Notes: a model not told the origin generated them from the letters alone. DNA of 64,000 bases from Herbidospora mongoliensis (GCF_001570545.1 NZ_BBXD01000029.1:1-64000); one strand, 5' to 3'; shown: positions 42,640 to 50,986, numbered from the stretch's first letter. A program made the numbers and translations.

Positions 42640-42957
42640 ATGCTTATACCGTGCCTGGCCTGCGGCTCGCGATTCCGGCCCGACGACTACTTCCGCGCGT
42701 GCCACGACTACAACCGGGGCCGCGATCTGGTCTCGTGGACCTGCCCGGCCTGCGGTAACCGCGACGACATGCGCGTCCTGCCGGGGGAGCTGGGGTTCGG
42801 CTACCCGGCGCGGGGGCGTTACGCCGTGCACCGGAAGATCGCGGTGCCCGGGATGCGGCGCCTACGGCACGACCTGCGGCTGGAGATCTCTCTCAACCAG
42901 CGGACCTGGCTCGTCAGCCGCGCAGGCTCGCCCAGGCTGCTTCCGCCAAGGACTTGA
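42640..42957 (+). CDS. Small zinc-ribbon protein, 105 aa
   Basis: The protein starts MLIPCLACGSRFRPDDYFRACHDYN and has a second knuckle SWTCPACGNRDD, giving two CxxC pairs about 33 residues apart, a zinc-ribbon pattern. The rest is basic (RRLRHDLRLEISLNQRTW), consistent with nucleic-acid contact. GGGGAG lies 7 nt before the ATG. Its last 44 nt overlap the convergent TetR gene, so the true C-terminus may have little conserved content. The function is unknown. Confidence 0.65.
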   Translation: MLIPCLACGSRFRPDDYFRACHDYNRGRDLVSWTCPACGNRDDMRVLPGELGFGYPARGRYAVHRKIAVPGMRRLRHDLRLEISLNQRTWLVSRAGSPRLLPPRT

Positions 42958-43501
42958 TCTCCTCGTCGGTCGGCTGGTGGGCGCCGGCGAACCACAGGCG
43001 GCACATCTCCTGGGCGGGGCCGAGCCAGAGCACGTAACACATCGTCGACTGGACCGGCTGGAGCAGCCCGGCCTTCATGTGGGGCCGCCACCAGTCGGCG
43101 ACCTGGCGGAAGAAGGTGCGCCGCGACTCGGCGACGTCGGCGCCGCCCGGCTCCTCGCGCCGGGGCGGCCGCTCGCTGATCAGCAGCCGGGCCCGTTCGG
43201 GGTGTTCGCCGCACCACTCCATGTGGAAGGCGACGACCGCCTCGATGCCGCCGCGGGCGTCTTCGTGGGAGAGCAGCCGGGCGATGAACGCTTCCTGGTA
43301 CATCGCCAGGATTTCGGCGTAGAGCACCCCAAATACGTGCTCTTTGCTGGCGAAATGGTGATAGAAACTACCTACGCTGACGCCGCTTTCCTCACGGAGG
43401 CTGGCCAGCGTGGTGGCGGAGACGCCGTCCTGGCTGAAACGGCGCAGGGCGCCATCCATGATCCGGGTTCGCCCGTCTCGACCGATCTTCGCGCTCTTCA
43501 C
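42914..43501 (-). CDS. TetR-family regulator
   Basis: The 195-aa protein has a TetR helix-turn-helix in residues 8-55 (RTRIMDGALRRFSQDGVSATTLASLREESGVSVGSFYHHFASKEHVF) and a helical ligand domain. Its GTG start overlaps the acetyltransferase stop by 4 nt (GTGA), so the two form an operon. The imperfect repeat CCACC-AAT-GGTGG at the junction (about 43504-43516) might be a regulator site. The ligand is unknown. Confidence 0.9.
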   Translation of the reverse strand: MKSAKIGRDGRTRIMDGALRRFSQDGVSATTLASLREESGVSVGSFYHHFASKEHVFGVLYAEILAMYQEAFIARLLSHEDARGGIEAVVAFHMEWCGEHPERARLLISERPPRREEPGGADVAESRRTFFRQVADWWRPHMKAGLLQPVQSTMCYVLWLGPAQEMCRLWFAGAHQPTDEEIKSLAEAAWASLRG

Positions 43502-43995
43502 ACCACCAATGGTGGCCTAACAGAGCTTTGTTCTGCAAATGCGAGACCTGTTCTGACCCGAACCGAACCATGTTCGACGGCCATCACGGCGTCCGGCCAG
43601 GCCCTATTGATCATGGAAAGAACCCGCCGGTTCTCGCCCATGACGTCCATGGTCAGCCACCGGATCCCCGGCGCGCGGCCCAGCAGCTCTCTGATCAGCC
43701 GCGATCCGATCCCCTGGCTCTGCCAGGCGTCCGTGACCACCACGGCGATCTCGGCCTCGTCGTCCTTGCGGTAGGCCATCGCATGCCCGATGACCATGTC
43801 GTCTAAATGGGCGATGAGGGCGTCGCGGCGGTCGTCTCTGGCCAGCATCGACCGGAGCAGCGCGTTGGTCGGCCGGGGGATCCCGGTGAAGAAGCGCCGG
43901 GTCTGCGTGTGCGACGAGAGGTCGAGCAGGAACTTCCGCACCCCGTCCGCGTCATCCGGCGCCGTCGGGCGGATCGCCACCTGAGTTCTCTGCAT
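43498..43995 (-). CDS. GNAT acetyltransferase
   Basis: The 165-aa protein starts MQRTQVAIRPTAPDDADGVRKFLLDLS and has the GNAT acetyl-CoA motif AWQSQGIGSRLIRELL and strand AEIAVVVTD. It resembles the regulatory GNAT domains of protein acetyltransferases (FFTGIPRPTNALLRSML). Extensions upstream of 43995 run antisense into the HxlR gene and are rejected. It is translationally coupled to the TetR gene. Confidence 0.85.
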   Translation of the reverse strand: MQRTQVAIRPTAPDDADGVRKFLLDLSSHTQTRRFFTGIPRPTNALLRSMLARDDRRDALIAHLDDMVIGHAMAYRKDDEAEIAVVVTDAWQSQGIGSRLIRELLGRAPGIRWLTMDVMGENRRVLSMINRAWPDAVMAVEHGSVRVRTGLAFAEQSSVRPPLVV

Positions 43996-44003
43996 GAACT
44001 CAG
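43981..44003. promoter_or_regulatory. Inverted repeat at the GNAT/HxlR divergent junction
   Basis: CTGAGTTC (43981-43988) and GAACTCAG (43996-44003) are perfect 8-bp arms. A related half-site, GACTCAGTTGAAC, recurs near 44034-44046 ahead of the HxlR start. Shared half-sites on both sides of the gap suggest control of both genes by the HxlR-type protein. Confidence 0.45.
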
Positions 44004-44065
44004 CGTTTCTTGCCCAGCTGGGTCTGTCAAGTAGACTCAGTTGAACGGGAAGGTGATGATTTACG

Positions 44066-44557
44066 ATGCCTGCCATGGACGTCCTGCCGCGAAGTGCGTT
44101 CTTTCTCGACAACTGCTCGATCGAACGCACGCTCTCCGTCGTCGGCGAGAAGTGGACCTTCCTGGTGCTGCGGGAGGTCTTCAACGGCATCCGCCGCTTC
44201 GCCGACCTCCAGGAGGGCACCGGAGCGCCCCGCCAGGTGCTGAGCGCCCGGCTCAGCCGTCTCGTCGACGAGGGCATGCTTCGCAAGGTCCCCTACCAGG
44301 AGCCGGGCCAGCGCCAGCGCGACGAATACCGCCTCACCGACAAGGGCCGCGACCTCTATCCGATACTCATCGCGCTGATGCACTGGGGCGACCGCTACGA
44401 GGCCGACCCCGAGGGCCCCTCTCTGCTGGTCACCCACCGCGACTGCGGCGCCCCGGTCCACCTGGAGCTACGGTGCGCCGAAGGCCATGACGTACCGGGC
44501 CCTCGCCAGATCACCGTGCTCCCCGGACCGGGTGCCCATTACAAGCCCACTGGCTGA
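44066..44557 (+). CDS. HxlR-family transcriptional regulator
   Basis: The 163-aa protein has the HxlR winged helix: CSIERTLSVVGEKWTFLVLREVFNGIRRFADLQEGTGAPRQVLSARLSRLVDEGMLRKVPY, with the early Cys (NCSIE) that serves as a redox sensor in some members. The C-terminal part adds HRDCGAPVHLELRCAEGH, three further potential Cys/His ligands. It may sense oxidants or aldehydes. ATG at 44066 gives a wide ribosome-site spacing; ATG at 44075 is also possible. Confidence 0.9.
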   Translation: MPAMDVLPRSAFFLDNCSIERTLSVVGEKWTFLVLREVFNGIRRFADLQEGTGAPRQVLSARLSRLVDEGMLRKVPYQEPGQRQRDEYRLTDKGRDLYPILIALMHWGDRYEADPEGPSLLVTHRDCGAPVHLELRCAEGHDVPGPRQITVLPGPGAHYKPTG

Positions 44558-44576
44558 GGTCCTTAGTCTGTAGGGC

Positions 44577-45371
44577 GTGTACCGGTTCCTGCTGACCCCC
44601 CGCTGGCTGGCACTTCACGTCGTGGTGCTGCTGGTGATCCCGGCCTTCGTCTTCCTCGGCCGGTGGCAGTTCGGGCGGTACGAACTCCGCTCCGCCGCCG
44701 AAGACCGCAACTCCACCAACCTGGCGGCGCCCCCGGTGCCGTTCGACACGCTGACGAGCGTCGGCGGCGCCGTACCGGACAGCGACAAATACCGCAGGAT
44801 CACCGCCACCGGCACCTACGACACGGCCCACGAGCTCCTGGTCCGCCGTCGCACCCAGAACAGCCAGGTCGGCTTCTACGTCCTCACCCCGCTGAAGACC
44901 CCCGGCGGCGCCGTGCTCGTCAACCGGGGCTGGGTGAAGGCCGGTGCGACCATCGACGCCCTCCCCGACATCCCCCCACCCCCCGGCGGCGAGGTGACCC
45001 TGACGGGCCGTCTGCGCCCCGCGGAGACGACCGAGACGACCGGCATCATCGACCGCAAGGGCCTCCCGGCGGGCCAGGTCCTCCTGATCAACGACCGCCC
45101 CATCGGCGCCATCGTCGGCTCCCCCCTCTTCGGCGGCTACGTCGATCTCATCGAACAGCAGCCGATTTCCGAGAGTGCCCCCGAACCCGTGCCGGCTCCC
45201 GAATCGGCCGGTGGCGGAGGGCTCAATCTGGCCTACGGAGTGCAGTGGTGGCTGTTCATCGGGGTGGCGATCGGCGGCTGGATTCTTCTCATCCGCCGAG
45301 AGCTTCACGACAGGCGGGAAAGTACTGATAATGGTGGGGCGGATGAGGCGGCCAGCCACGCCGTGACGTGA
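44577..45371 (+). CDS. SURF1-family cytochrome oxidase biogenesis protein
   Basis: The 264-aa protein has the SURF1 order: N-terminal helix (WLALHVVVLLVIPAFVFLGRWQFGRYE), an external domain with TATGTYDTAHELLVRRRTQNSQVGFYVLTPLKT, VLVNRGWVKAG and LTGRLRP, then a C-terminal helix (WWLFIGVAIGGWILLIRRE). SURF1 helps insert heme into aa3-type oxidase. It has an added Pro/Ser/Glu linker before the last helix. GTG start follows TAGGGC. It overlaps the frame ahead of the amidohydrolase by 4 nt, but that gene likely starts later. Confidence 0.92.
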   Translation: MYRFLLTPRWLALHVVVLLVIPAFVFLGRWQFGRYELRSAAEDRNSTNLAAPPVPFDTLTSVGGAVPDSDKYRRITATGTYDTAHELLVRRRTQNSQVGFYVLTPLKTPGGAVLVNRGWVKAGATIDALPDIPPPPGGEVTLTGRLRPAETTETTGIIDRKGLPAGQVLLINDRPIGAIVGSPLFGGYVDLIEQQPISESAPEPVPAPESAGGGGLNLAYGVQWWLFIGVAIGGWILLIRRELHDRRESTDNGGADEAASHAVT

Positions 45372-45439
45372 CGAACGGATACCAACAGGAGACCTGCCAG
45401 CTTGTTTGGCGTTATTCCTTGGCCCTACCGTTGACTGTT

Positions 45440-46636
45440 GTGAGTACCCCGCTGCTTCCCGACCCTGAGCCGAGGCGGCGGGATTTTGTCATCATCTCAG
45501 TCGACGATCATGTGATCGAGCCGCCCGACGTCTTCGAGAACCGCCTCGCGGCCAAATACCGCGACGCGGCCCCCAGGGTCGTCGACACCGAAGCGGGCCA
45601 TCAGGTGTGGCGCTACGGCGGCGCGACCTACCCCGCCGCGGGCATCGACGTCGGCGCCGGCCTGCCCCGCGAACAGTGGACCCTCGACCCGGTCCGCTTC
45701 GACGACATGCGCCCCGGCTGCTACGACGTCGACGCGCGCATCGAAGATATGGACCGTGCCGGGATCTGGGCCGCGCTCAACTTCCCCGGCATGCTCGCCA
45801 ACCAGGCGGGCGTGGCCTTCGCCCGCACCCGCGACCAAGACCTCGGCTTAGCTCTGGTGAAGGCCTGGAACGACTGGCACGTCGACGTTTGGGCCGGCAC
45901 CTACCCCGAGCGCGTGATCGCCCTCCAGCTCCCGTGGCTGCCCGACCCCGAGATCGCCGCCAAGGAGATCAAGTCGAACGCGGCCCGCGGCTTCAAGGCC
46001 GTGGTCTTCCCCGAGTTCCCCACGCGCCTGCGCCTGCCGTCGATCCACAGCGGCCACTGGGACCCGTTCCTGGCGGCCTGCGAGGAGACCGGCACCGTCG
46101 TCTGCCTCCACACCGGCGCCTCGTCGTGGGCCCCCGTGCCCTCCCCCGACACCCCCATCGAGGCCATCACCACCCTGATGCCCTCGACGGCGATGTTCGC
46201 CTGCGCCGACTGGCTGTGGTCCGGCATCCCGCTGCGCTTCCCCGGCCTCCGCATCATGATCGTCGAAGGCGGCGTGGGCTGGCTCCCCCTGCTGGCCGAA
46301 CGCGCCGACTACGCCCTCGACCACCCGGTCTCCAGCGAGTCGGCCTGGGACGGCGGCCTGCGCCCGAGCGAGGTCCTGCGCCGCAACTTCTTCTTCGGCA
46401 CCCTCGACGACACCGCGCTCAGCGGCGTGCGCATGGCGGTGGGGATGGAACACGTCCTCCTGGAGAGCGGCTACCCGAGAGCCGAGTCGTCGTGGCCCGA
46501 CACCCAGCGCTCGGTGGCCCAGCGCCTGGGCAACCTGCCCCCGGCCGACATCGCCCGAGTCGCCTACGGCAACGCCGCCCGCCTGTTCGGCCACCCGCTG
46601 CCTTCGAGAGCGTGGCTCCGCCAGGAAGAGATCTAG
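45440..46636 (+). CDS. Amidohydrolase_2-type metal-dependent hydrolase
   Basis: The 398-aa protein has a TIM-barrel amidohydrolase fold: VIISVDDHVIEPPDVFENRL (D-x-H metal motif), FNFPG-like region ALNFPGMLANQAG, CLHTGASSWAP (third metal histidine) and FFGTLDDTAL with VLLESGYPRAESSWPD near the end. Relatives act as decarboxylases or hydrolases on aromatic or small acids. GTG at 45440 begins just before the conserved domain; a longer frame from 45368 would overlap the SURF1 stop. The substrate is unknown. Confidence 0.85.
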   Translation: MSTPLLPDPEPRRRDFVIISVDDHVIEPPDVFENRLAAKYRDAAPRVVDTEAGHQVWRYGGATYPAAGIDVGAGLPREQWTLDPVRFDDMRPGCYDVDARIEDMDRAGIWAALNFPGMLANQAGVAFARTRDQDLGLALVKAWNDWHVDVWAGTYPERVIALQLPWLPDPEIAAKEIKSNAARGFKAVVFPEFPTRLRLPSIHSGHWDPFLAACEETGTVVCLHTGASSWAPVPSPDTPIEAITTLMPSTAMFACADWLWSGIPLRFPGLRIMIVEGGVGWLPLLAERADYALDHPVSSESAWDGGLRPSEVLRRNFFFGTLDDTALSGVRMAVGMEHVLLESGYPRAESSWPDTQRSVAQRLGNLPPADIARVAYGNAARLFGHPLPSRAWLRQEEI

Positions 46637-46762
46637 GTCCGCTCAGGGCGCGGGCGGGTTCATCCGCGCGGGTCCCGTCGTGCCGGAAACGCATTTTCCG
46701 TTACGCCTCCGGAGTGGCCGGCCAAATTCCGGGACAGAGATCACCGGCGACTCGCGGGGTTC

Positions 46763-47128
46763 TCAGACCTGGCGGCGGTTGATGTCCACCTCGGGGGCGA
46801 TGGCCAGGTTCTTGCGCTCCCAGTCGACGTAGCGGCCGCTCTCGCCCAGCAGGGACGACGCCAGCCACAGGAACACACCGAAGTCGTCGACCACGCCCAG
46901 CGCCAGGAACAGCGCCTCAGGCACGACGTCGACCGGGCTGACGATGTAGAGGATCGACATGCCCATCAGGGCCAGCTTGCCCTTGCCCAGGTCGCGGTAG
47001 TCACCCCGCAGCGCCCCTGACAGCATGCGGGGCAGGGCGCGGATGCGGGCGCCCAGCCCGGGACTGCCCGGCCTGGAAATGTCCTGGTAGGCCTTGTACG
47101 CCTGTGCCGCCCGCCGTGCCTTCACCAT
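46763..47128 (-). CDS. YkvA-family (DUF1232) membrane protein
   Basis: The 121-aa protein has the DUF1232 signature KLALMGMSILYIVSPVDVVPEALFLALGVVDDFGVFLWLASSLL, with two membrane segments bracketing the SPVDxxPE turn. The family is widespread and of unknown function. It is followed, in transcript order, by nothing on the same strand. The upstream LLM gene ends 60 nt away. Confidence 0.88.
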   Translation of the reverse strand: MVKARRAAQAYKAYQDISRPGSPGLGARIRALPRMLSGALRGDYRDLGKGKLALMGMSILYIVSPVDVVPEALFLALGVVDDFGVFLWLASSLLGESGRYVDWERKNLAIAPEVDINRRQV

Positions 47129-47188
47129 GATTGCCTCCCTGCCCGGCCATTTGCCCCGTTAACGGAGGACTTTGCGGCGTTGGTTCCG

Positions 47189-48136
47189 TTACTGCGGGGC
47201 CAACTTTCTCACCGTTTGGTCCATCGGCTGGTCACCGAGGTCAAGCGGGGCGAGAACAGGGGTGGTGAGGCCGTTCTGAACATATTCGTCGACCCGCGCC
47301 CGGCACTGTTCCGCCGAGCCGTGAATGATCAGATCGTCGACCACCTCGTCGGGGATCGCCTTCAACGCCGCCTGCCGGTCACCCGCCGCCCAGGCCTCGT
47401 GCATCGGCCGCAGCACCTCACCCCGGCCCAGCCAGTCGTGGAAGGCGGCGTACACCGGCACCGTCAGATATCCGGCGATCATCCGCCGGCCGATGGCCCT
47501 GACCTTGTCGGTGTCCTCGCTGACGATGACGAACAGCCGCGCGATCAGCTCGGTGTCGTCGTGGATCTCGCCCCTGACCTTCCGCACGTCACCCGGCGAC
47601 AGCCAATTGGTGATCGCCCCGTCGGCCTCCTCGGCGGCGAGCCGGAGCATGCGCGGCCGGAGCGCGGCCAGCACGATCTTCGGCGGCGTCTTCGGCGCCT
47701 GCTCCAGCTTGAAGCCCTGGATCGAGAAGGTCTCATAGCTCTCGCTGACCTTCTCGCCGTTCAGCGCCTTGCGGAGGAAGCGCAGGGTGTCGCGAGTCCG
47801 GGCATAGGGCTTCACGAACTCGCCGGCGTTCCACCGCTCGACGATCGCGGGGGAGGAGGCGCCGATGCCGAGCAGGAACCGTCCGGGCGCCCGGTCGGCG
47901 ACCGTCGCCGCCGTCATGGCCAGCAGCCCGGGACCCCGCGTCGAGACCGGCACGATCGCGGTGCCCAGCCTCAGCTCGGGGGCCCATTCGGCGGCCAGCG
48001 TCAGCGGGGTGAACCCGTCGTTGCCGTTGACCTCGGCCGACCACGCGTCGGTGTAACCGAGGGAAGGCAGTTCGGCGATGAGCTCCCGATCGAGACCGCT
48101 CCCCGCGAACGGGATGGTGATTCCCCAGCGCGCCAC
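47189..48136 (-). CDS. LLM-class F420-dependent oxidoreductase
   Basis: The 315-aa protein has the F420-dependent LLM barrel: MARWGITIPFAGSGLDRELIAELPSLGYTDAWSAEV, LRLGTAIVPVSTRGPGLLAMTAATVADRAPGRFLLGIGASS and IVERWNAGEFVKPYARTRDTLRFLRKALNGEKV. The PGRFxLGIGxSS segment is typical of F420 enzymes. The substrate cannot be told. A TetR-type operator-like palindrome lies upstream between it and the proline-rich protein gene. Confidence 0.9.
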   Translation of the reverse strand: MARWGITIPFAGSGLDRELIAELPSLGYTDAWSAEVNGNDGFTPLTLAAEWAPELRLGTAIVPVSTRGPGLLAMTAATVADRAPGRFLLGIGASSPAIVERWNAGEFVKPYARTRDTLRFLRKALNGEKVSESYETFSIQGFKLEQAPKTPPKIVLAALRPRMLRLAAEEADGAITNWLSPGDVRKVRGEIHDDTELIARLFVIVSEDTDKVRAIGRRMIAGYLTVPVYAAFHDWLGRGEVLRPMHEAWAAGDRQAALKAIPDEVVDDLIIHGSAEQCRARVDEYVQNGLTTPVLAPLDLGDQPMDQTVRKLAPQ

Positions 48137-48170
48137 AGTGCCTCCCGGCTCTTCGATTGAGCCACGAGCA

Positions 48171-48186
48171 TACCAACCGTTCGGTA
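48171..48186. promoter_or_regulatory. TetR-type operator-like palindrome
   Basis: TACCAACCGTTCGGTA has 12 of 16 positions symmetric. It lies in the 88-nt gap between the divergent LLM oxidoreductase and proline-rich protein genes, 35 nt before the LLM start. Sites with AACnGTT cores are common for TetR regulators in actinomycetes. Confidence 0.35.
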
Positions 48187-48224
48187 CGTCAAGTAAATGG
48201 CCTCTGACCTGCTAGAACGAAGAA

Positions 48225-49496
48225 ATGGCAGATATCCCGGTCGAAGTGAGAACGTCCTGTCACGCGGAAGTGCACGGCCCTTTGGTACAGGTGAGCTGCG
48301 AACGGGACCATACGATCCGGCTGCCACAGGCCCTGCTGCCGTGGGCGCTCCAGCCGGGGCCGCGCGTGGAATCACGCTGGATTCCCCTGACCGTGGTGAC
48401 CGATCCGACAACGGGAAACCTGGCGATTGCACTCGTCGCCCCCGGCCCCACAGGCCCGGCCGATCCGGAGCCGGTGTCGGCGTCGGTGTCGGCGTCGGCG
48501 TCGGCGTCGGCGAATTCACCGCTGGAGACGTGGCTGGAACTGACTATCGACCCACTGCCGATGCCCGACATCACGGCGGCGATTCCAGCACCGGAGGTGC
48601 CGACACCCTCCGTCGAACCGCCTACCGGGGTGCAGCATCCAGAAGCTCCTGCGGAAACCCCGCCTGCGGATAAGCCTGCCGCCCCGATTCCGATGCCCGC
48701 CGTCGAGCTTCCGGCTCTGACCGCGAAAACACCCGCCGCCGAAACACCCGTTGTCGCACAGCCTCCAGCACCGCTGGTGGAAACCAATCCAGTGGACATC
48801 CAGCCTGTGGACATCCAGCCTGTGGACATCCAGCCTGTGAAGATGCCAGCTGTGGAGATGCGGCCCGTGGACAGACCCAATGTGGAAAGCCCGGCTGTGG
48901 ACAAGCCCGTTGTGGACAAGCCCGTTGTGGACAAGCCCGTTGTGGACAAGCCCGTTGTGGACAAGCCCGTTGTGGACAAGCCCGTTGTGGACAAGCCGCC
49001 TGTGAATACACCCGCTGCCGCGCTTGCCCCGCCGCAGGCTGCCTCGCCAGGCCAGAATCCCGCACCTGCACAGCCCCCCGGCCAACCCACCGAACCCAAG
49101 GTGCCTGCTCAGCCCATACAGGCAGGAAACCCCGCTCAGCCCGAAAGGCCGGCCTCTGGGGAACAACCGAACAGGCCTGCCGGGCCCGCGGATCCGCCCG
49201 CCCAAGCTCAGCCGCCCGCAGCCCCCGCCACCCAGGGATCCGCCGCTTCCAACCCAGCCGCCTCTGGCCCCGATGCTCCCGGACCGGCAGCCCCCGCCCC
49301 GGCTCCCGTAGCTCCCGCCCCGGTTCAGATCAACCCCGCGCCCCTCGCGGATGGGGCGATCGTGCGAGCCCGGAAGCGGATGGCCGATGCCGCCACCACG
49401 CATCGGCCCACTGATCGGCAGTCCGTCGTGGTCGTGCTGTTCACGGCGGTGATCGCCGTTGCGGGGGGAGCGGTGCTCAGGCGGCGCCGTCGCTAG
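48225..49496 (+). CDS. Proline-rich membrane protein with VDKPV repeats
   Basis: The 423-aa protein has three parts. Residues 1-80 form a small folded domain (VEVRTSCHAEVHGPLVQVSCERDHTIRLPQALL). Residues about 84-385 are Pro/Ala-rich and hold a VSAS run and 14 units of the five-residue type PVDIQ or VVDKP. The C-terminus is one membrane helix (QSVVVVLFTAVIAVAGGAVL) ending RRRRR, resembling a sortase-like tail without a clear LPxTG. There is no N-terminal signal, so topology is uncertain. The Pro-rich part probably spans the wall or acts as a flexible linker. No family is recognised. Confidence 0.7.
   Translation: MADIPVEVRTSCHAEVHGPLVQVSCERDHTIRLPQALLPWALQPGPRVESRWIPLTVVTDPTTGNLAIALVAPGPTGPADPEPVSASVSASASASANSPLETWLELTIDPLPMPDITAAIPAPEVPTPSVEPPTGVQHPEAPAETPPADKPAAPIPMPAVELPALTAKTPAAETPVVAQPPAPLVETNPVDIQPVDIQPVDIQPVKMPAVEMRPVDRPNVESPAVDKPVVDKPVVDKPVVDKPVVDKPVVDKPVVDKPPVNTPAAALAPPQAASPGQNPAPAQPPGQPTEPKVPAQPIQAGNPAQPERPASGEQPNRPAGPADPPAQAQPPAAPATQGSAASNPAASGPDAPGPAAPAPAPVAPAPVQINPAPLADGAIVRARKRMADAATTHRPTDRQSVVVVLFTAVIAVAGGAVLRRRRR
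48474..48512 (+). repeat. GTCGGC/GTCGGT hexamer microsatellite
   Basis: A run of six-base units (GTGTCG or GCGTCG in frame) encodes Val/Ala-Ser pairs (VSASVSASASASA) in the proline-rich protein. The unit is codon-sized twice over, so slippage would change length in-frame. Confidence 0.75.
48792..49001 (+). repeat. 15-nt tandem repeat array, 14 units
   Basis: Three identical GTGGACATCCAGCCT units (48792-48836) come first, then four diverged units (48837-48896). Six identical GTGGACAAGCCCGTT units (48897-48986) and one variant (48987-49001) follow. All are in frame and encode PVDIQ/VVDKP-type five-residue repeats. The perfect central block points to recent expansion. Confidence 0.95.
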
Positions 49497-50241
49497 GGAT
49501 CAATCGGTCGATCTCGTCGAAACGGACCTGGGCCTCCTTGAGAGGCCCGGGATCGACCACGCCCTCGATGCCATACGGGTGCGAGATCAGCTGGATCACC
49601 ACGATCCCGGTCACCACGGTCGCGACCCGAACCACGTCAGCGATCACCGACGGCAAGGTGGGCCGCCGCCGTAGCGCCCAGGGCAGGGCGATCACCAGCA
49701 GCCCCGAGATGATCATCGACCCCATGAAGACCGATTCCAGGCCGGAGGTCGCGTTGTCCGCCCGAGCCGCCCGCGCGTGCGACACCTCGGCGGCGCGGGC
49801 CAGCGCCTCGGCGCGGAGTTCGGAATCGGTCGACGGCAGCCGGAGCATCGACGTCCGCAGCGAGTCGAGCGTGACTCCGGTCCGCCCGTCGAGGGATTCC
49901 TCCTGCATCCGGGGCCAGTCGAGTTCGATGGTCTGGGTCGTGTACGCCCGCACCAGGTTCCGCACCTCAGTGGACTTCGGCAGCGGAGCCACCGCCCAGT
50001 AGAGCTCCACCAGACTCTCCGACTCGGCCCGCACGTCGGCGTCGGACGCCGAAATGGCATCCCTGCACAGCACCACGGCATAAGCGACAACGACGAGAAA
50101 CACCGCCAACGAGATGTTGACCGCGAAGTCGATCGGCCCCGCGCCGCCCTCCTCGTCGGTCCGCCCGCTCCGCCGCAGCCACGTCAGCACCGCGAACAGG
50201 GCCACTACGACAATCGCCACAAACCAGAAGACCCACGCCAT
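49477..50241 (-). CDS. DUF4239 (bestrophin-like) membrane protein
   Basis: The 254-aa protein has an N-terminal helix, the segment FAVNISLAVFLVVVAYAVVLCRDAI, a long helical external or cytosolic part (ESESLVELYWAVAPLPKSTEVRNLVRAYTTQTIELDWPRM) and two C-terminal helices (IISGLLVIALPWALR, IVVIQLISHPYGIEG). This is the DUF4239 pattern, related by topology to bestrophin channels. It is downstream of a TetR gene by 19 nt and likely cotranscribed. The last 20 nt overlap the proline-rich gene convergently. Confidence 0.88.
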   Translation of the reverse strand: MAWVFWFVAIVVVALFAVLTWLRRSGRTDEEGGAGPIDFAVNISLAVFLVVVAYAVVLCRDAISASDADVRAESESLVELYWAVAPLPKSTEVRNLVRAYTTQTIELDWPRMQEESLDGRTGVTLDSLRTSMLRLPSTDSELRAEALARAAEVSHARAARADNATSGLESVFMGSMIISGLLVIALPWALRRRPTLPSVIADVVRVATVVTGIVVIQLISHPYGIEGVVDPGPLKEAQVRFDEIDRLIPSDGAA

Positions 50242-50260
50242 GTGACAGAGAGTAATCAGA

Positions 50261-50917
50261 TCATTCCCGCAATTCGCGGACCACCTCGATGAAATCTCGT
50301 GTCACACCACGCAAACCCGGCAGGTAGGAAAGCGCGACCAAACGATCGACCAAGGGGACACTCCGGTCGATGAGCCGATAGGTGCGTTCGCATCCGGGCG
50401 ATGTGTCGTGCACCCAGAACAGCACCACCCCCATCGACAACAGCCAGAGGAGCTCGGGCAGTTCGCCGCGCAATTCCGAGTCCATTCGATCGGCGCAGCC
50501 CTCGACGACGTCGCGATAAAGCGCTACCGACGAATCCCTGGCCGGCGCAGATTCGGTGCTGAACGGGCTCAGCGGATTGTCCGGCTCGGCCGCGTGCTTG
50601 AAGAATTTCACCGCGAACGCGTGGTAGGGCTCGGAGACCCGCACCCATGCACAGAGCACGCCGTGCAGCCGGGGCGCGAACGCCCTTTCCCGCGCGAGGA
50701 TTTCCCGGCTGGCCGCCTCGTGCTCTGATTGGGCCCGGTCGTAATAGGCCTGAATGAGCTGCTCTTTCGAGGCGAAATAGTAATAGGCACTGCCGACGGA
50801 AACTCCGGCCTCGGCCGCGATCGCGCGCATTGTCGTCGCGTCGTACCCTCGCTCGCGGAAAAGCCGCAGCGCGGTCTCCACGATGAGCTCCCTGCTCGAC
50901 CTGGACACATCGGTCAC
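50261..50917 (-). CDS. TetR-family regulator
   Basis: The 218-aa regulator has the TetR helix-turn-helix (ELIVETALRRLF-like ELIVETALRLFRERGYDATTMRAIAAEAGVSVGSAYYYFASKEQLIQAYY) and a helical effector part. It precedes the DUF4239 gene in a two-gene arrangement, so it may autoregulate and control that membrane protein. It is divergent from the structured leader of the secreted peptidase-like gene. Confidence 0.92.
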   Translation of the reverse strand: MTDVSRSSRELIVETALRLFRERGYDATTMRAIAAEAGVSVGSAYYYFASKEQLIQAYYDRAQSEHEAASREILARERAFAPRLHGVLCAWVRVSEPYHAFAVKFFKHAAEPDNPLSPFSTESAPARDSSVALYRDVVEGCADRMDSELRGELPELLWLLSMGVVLFWVHDTSPGCERTYRLIDRSVPLVDRLVALSYLPGLRGVTRDFIEVVRELRE

Positions 50918-50986
50918 TGTACGTCTCCAGCCCCCGTTAGGTCATGAACCCACCAGATGATGGGTGAGTTACCCCAAACACTCGGC

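Noticed and set aside
48792-49001. 15-nt repeats considered as CRISPR or an origin iteron array
   Set aside because: Units are contiguous without spacers, in frame with the coding sequence, and encode a five-residue repeat.
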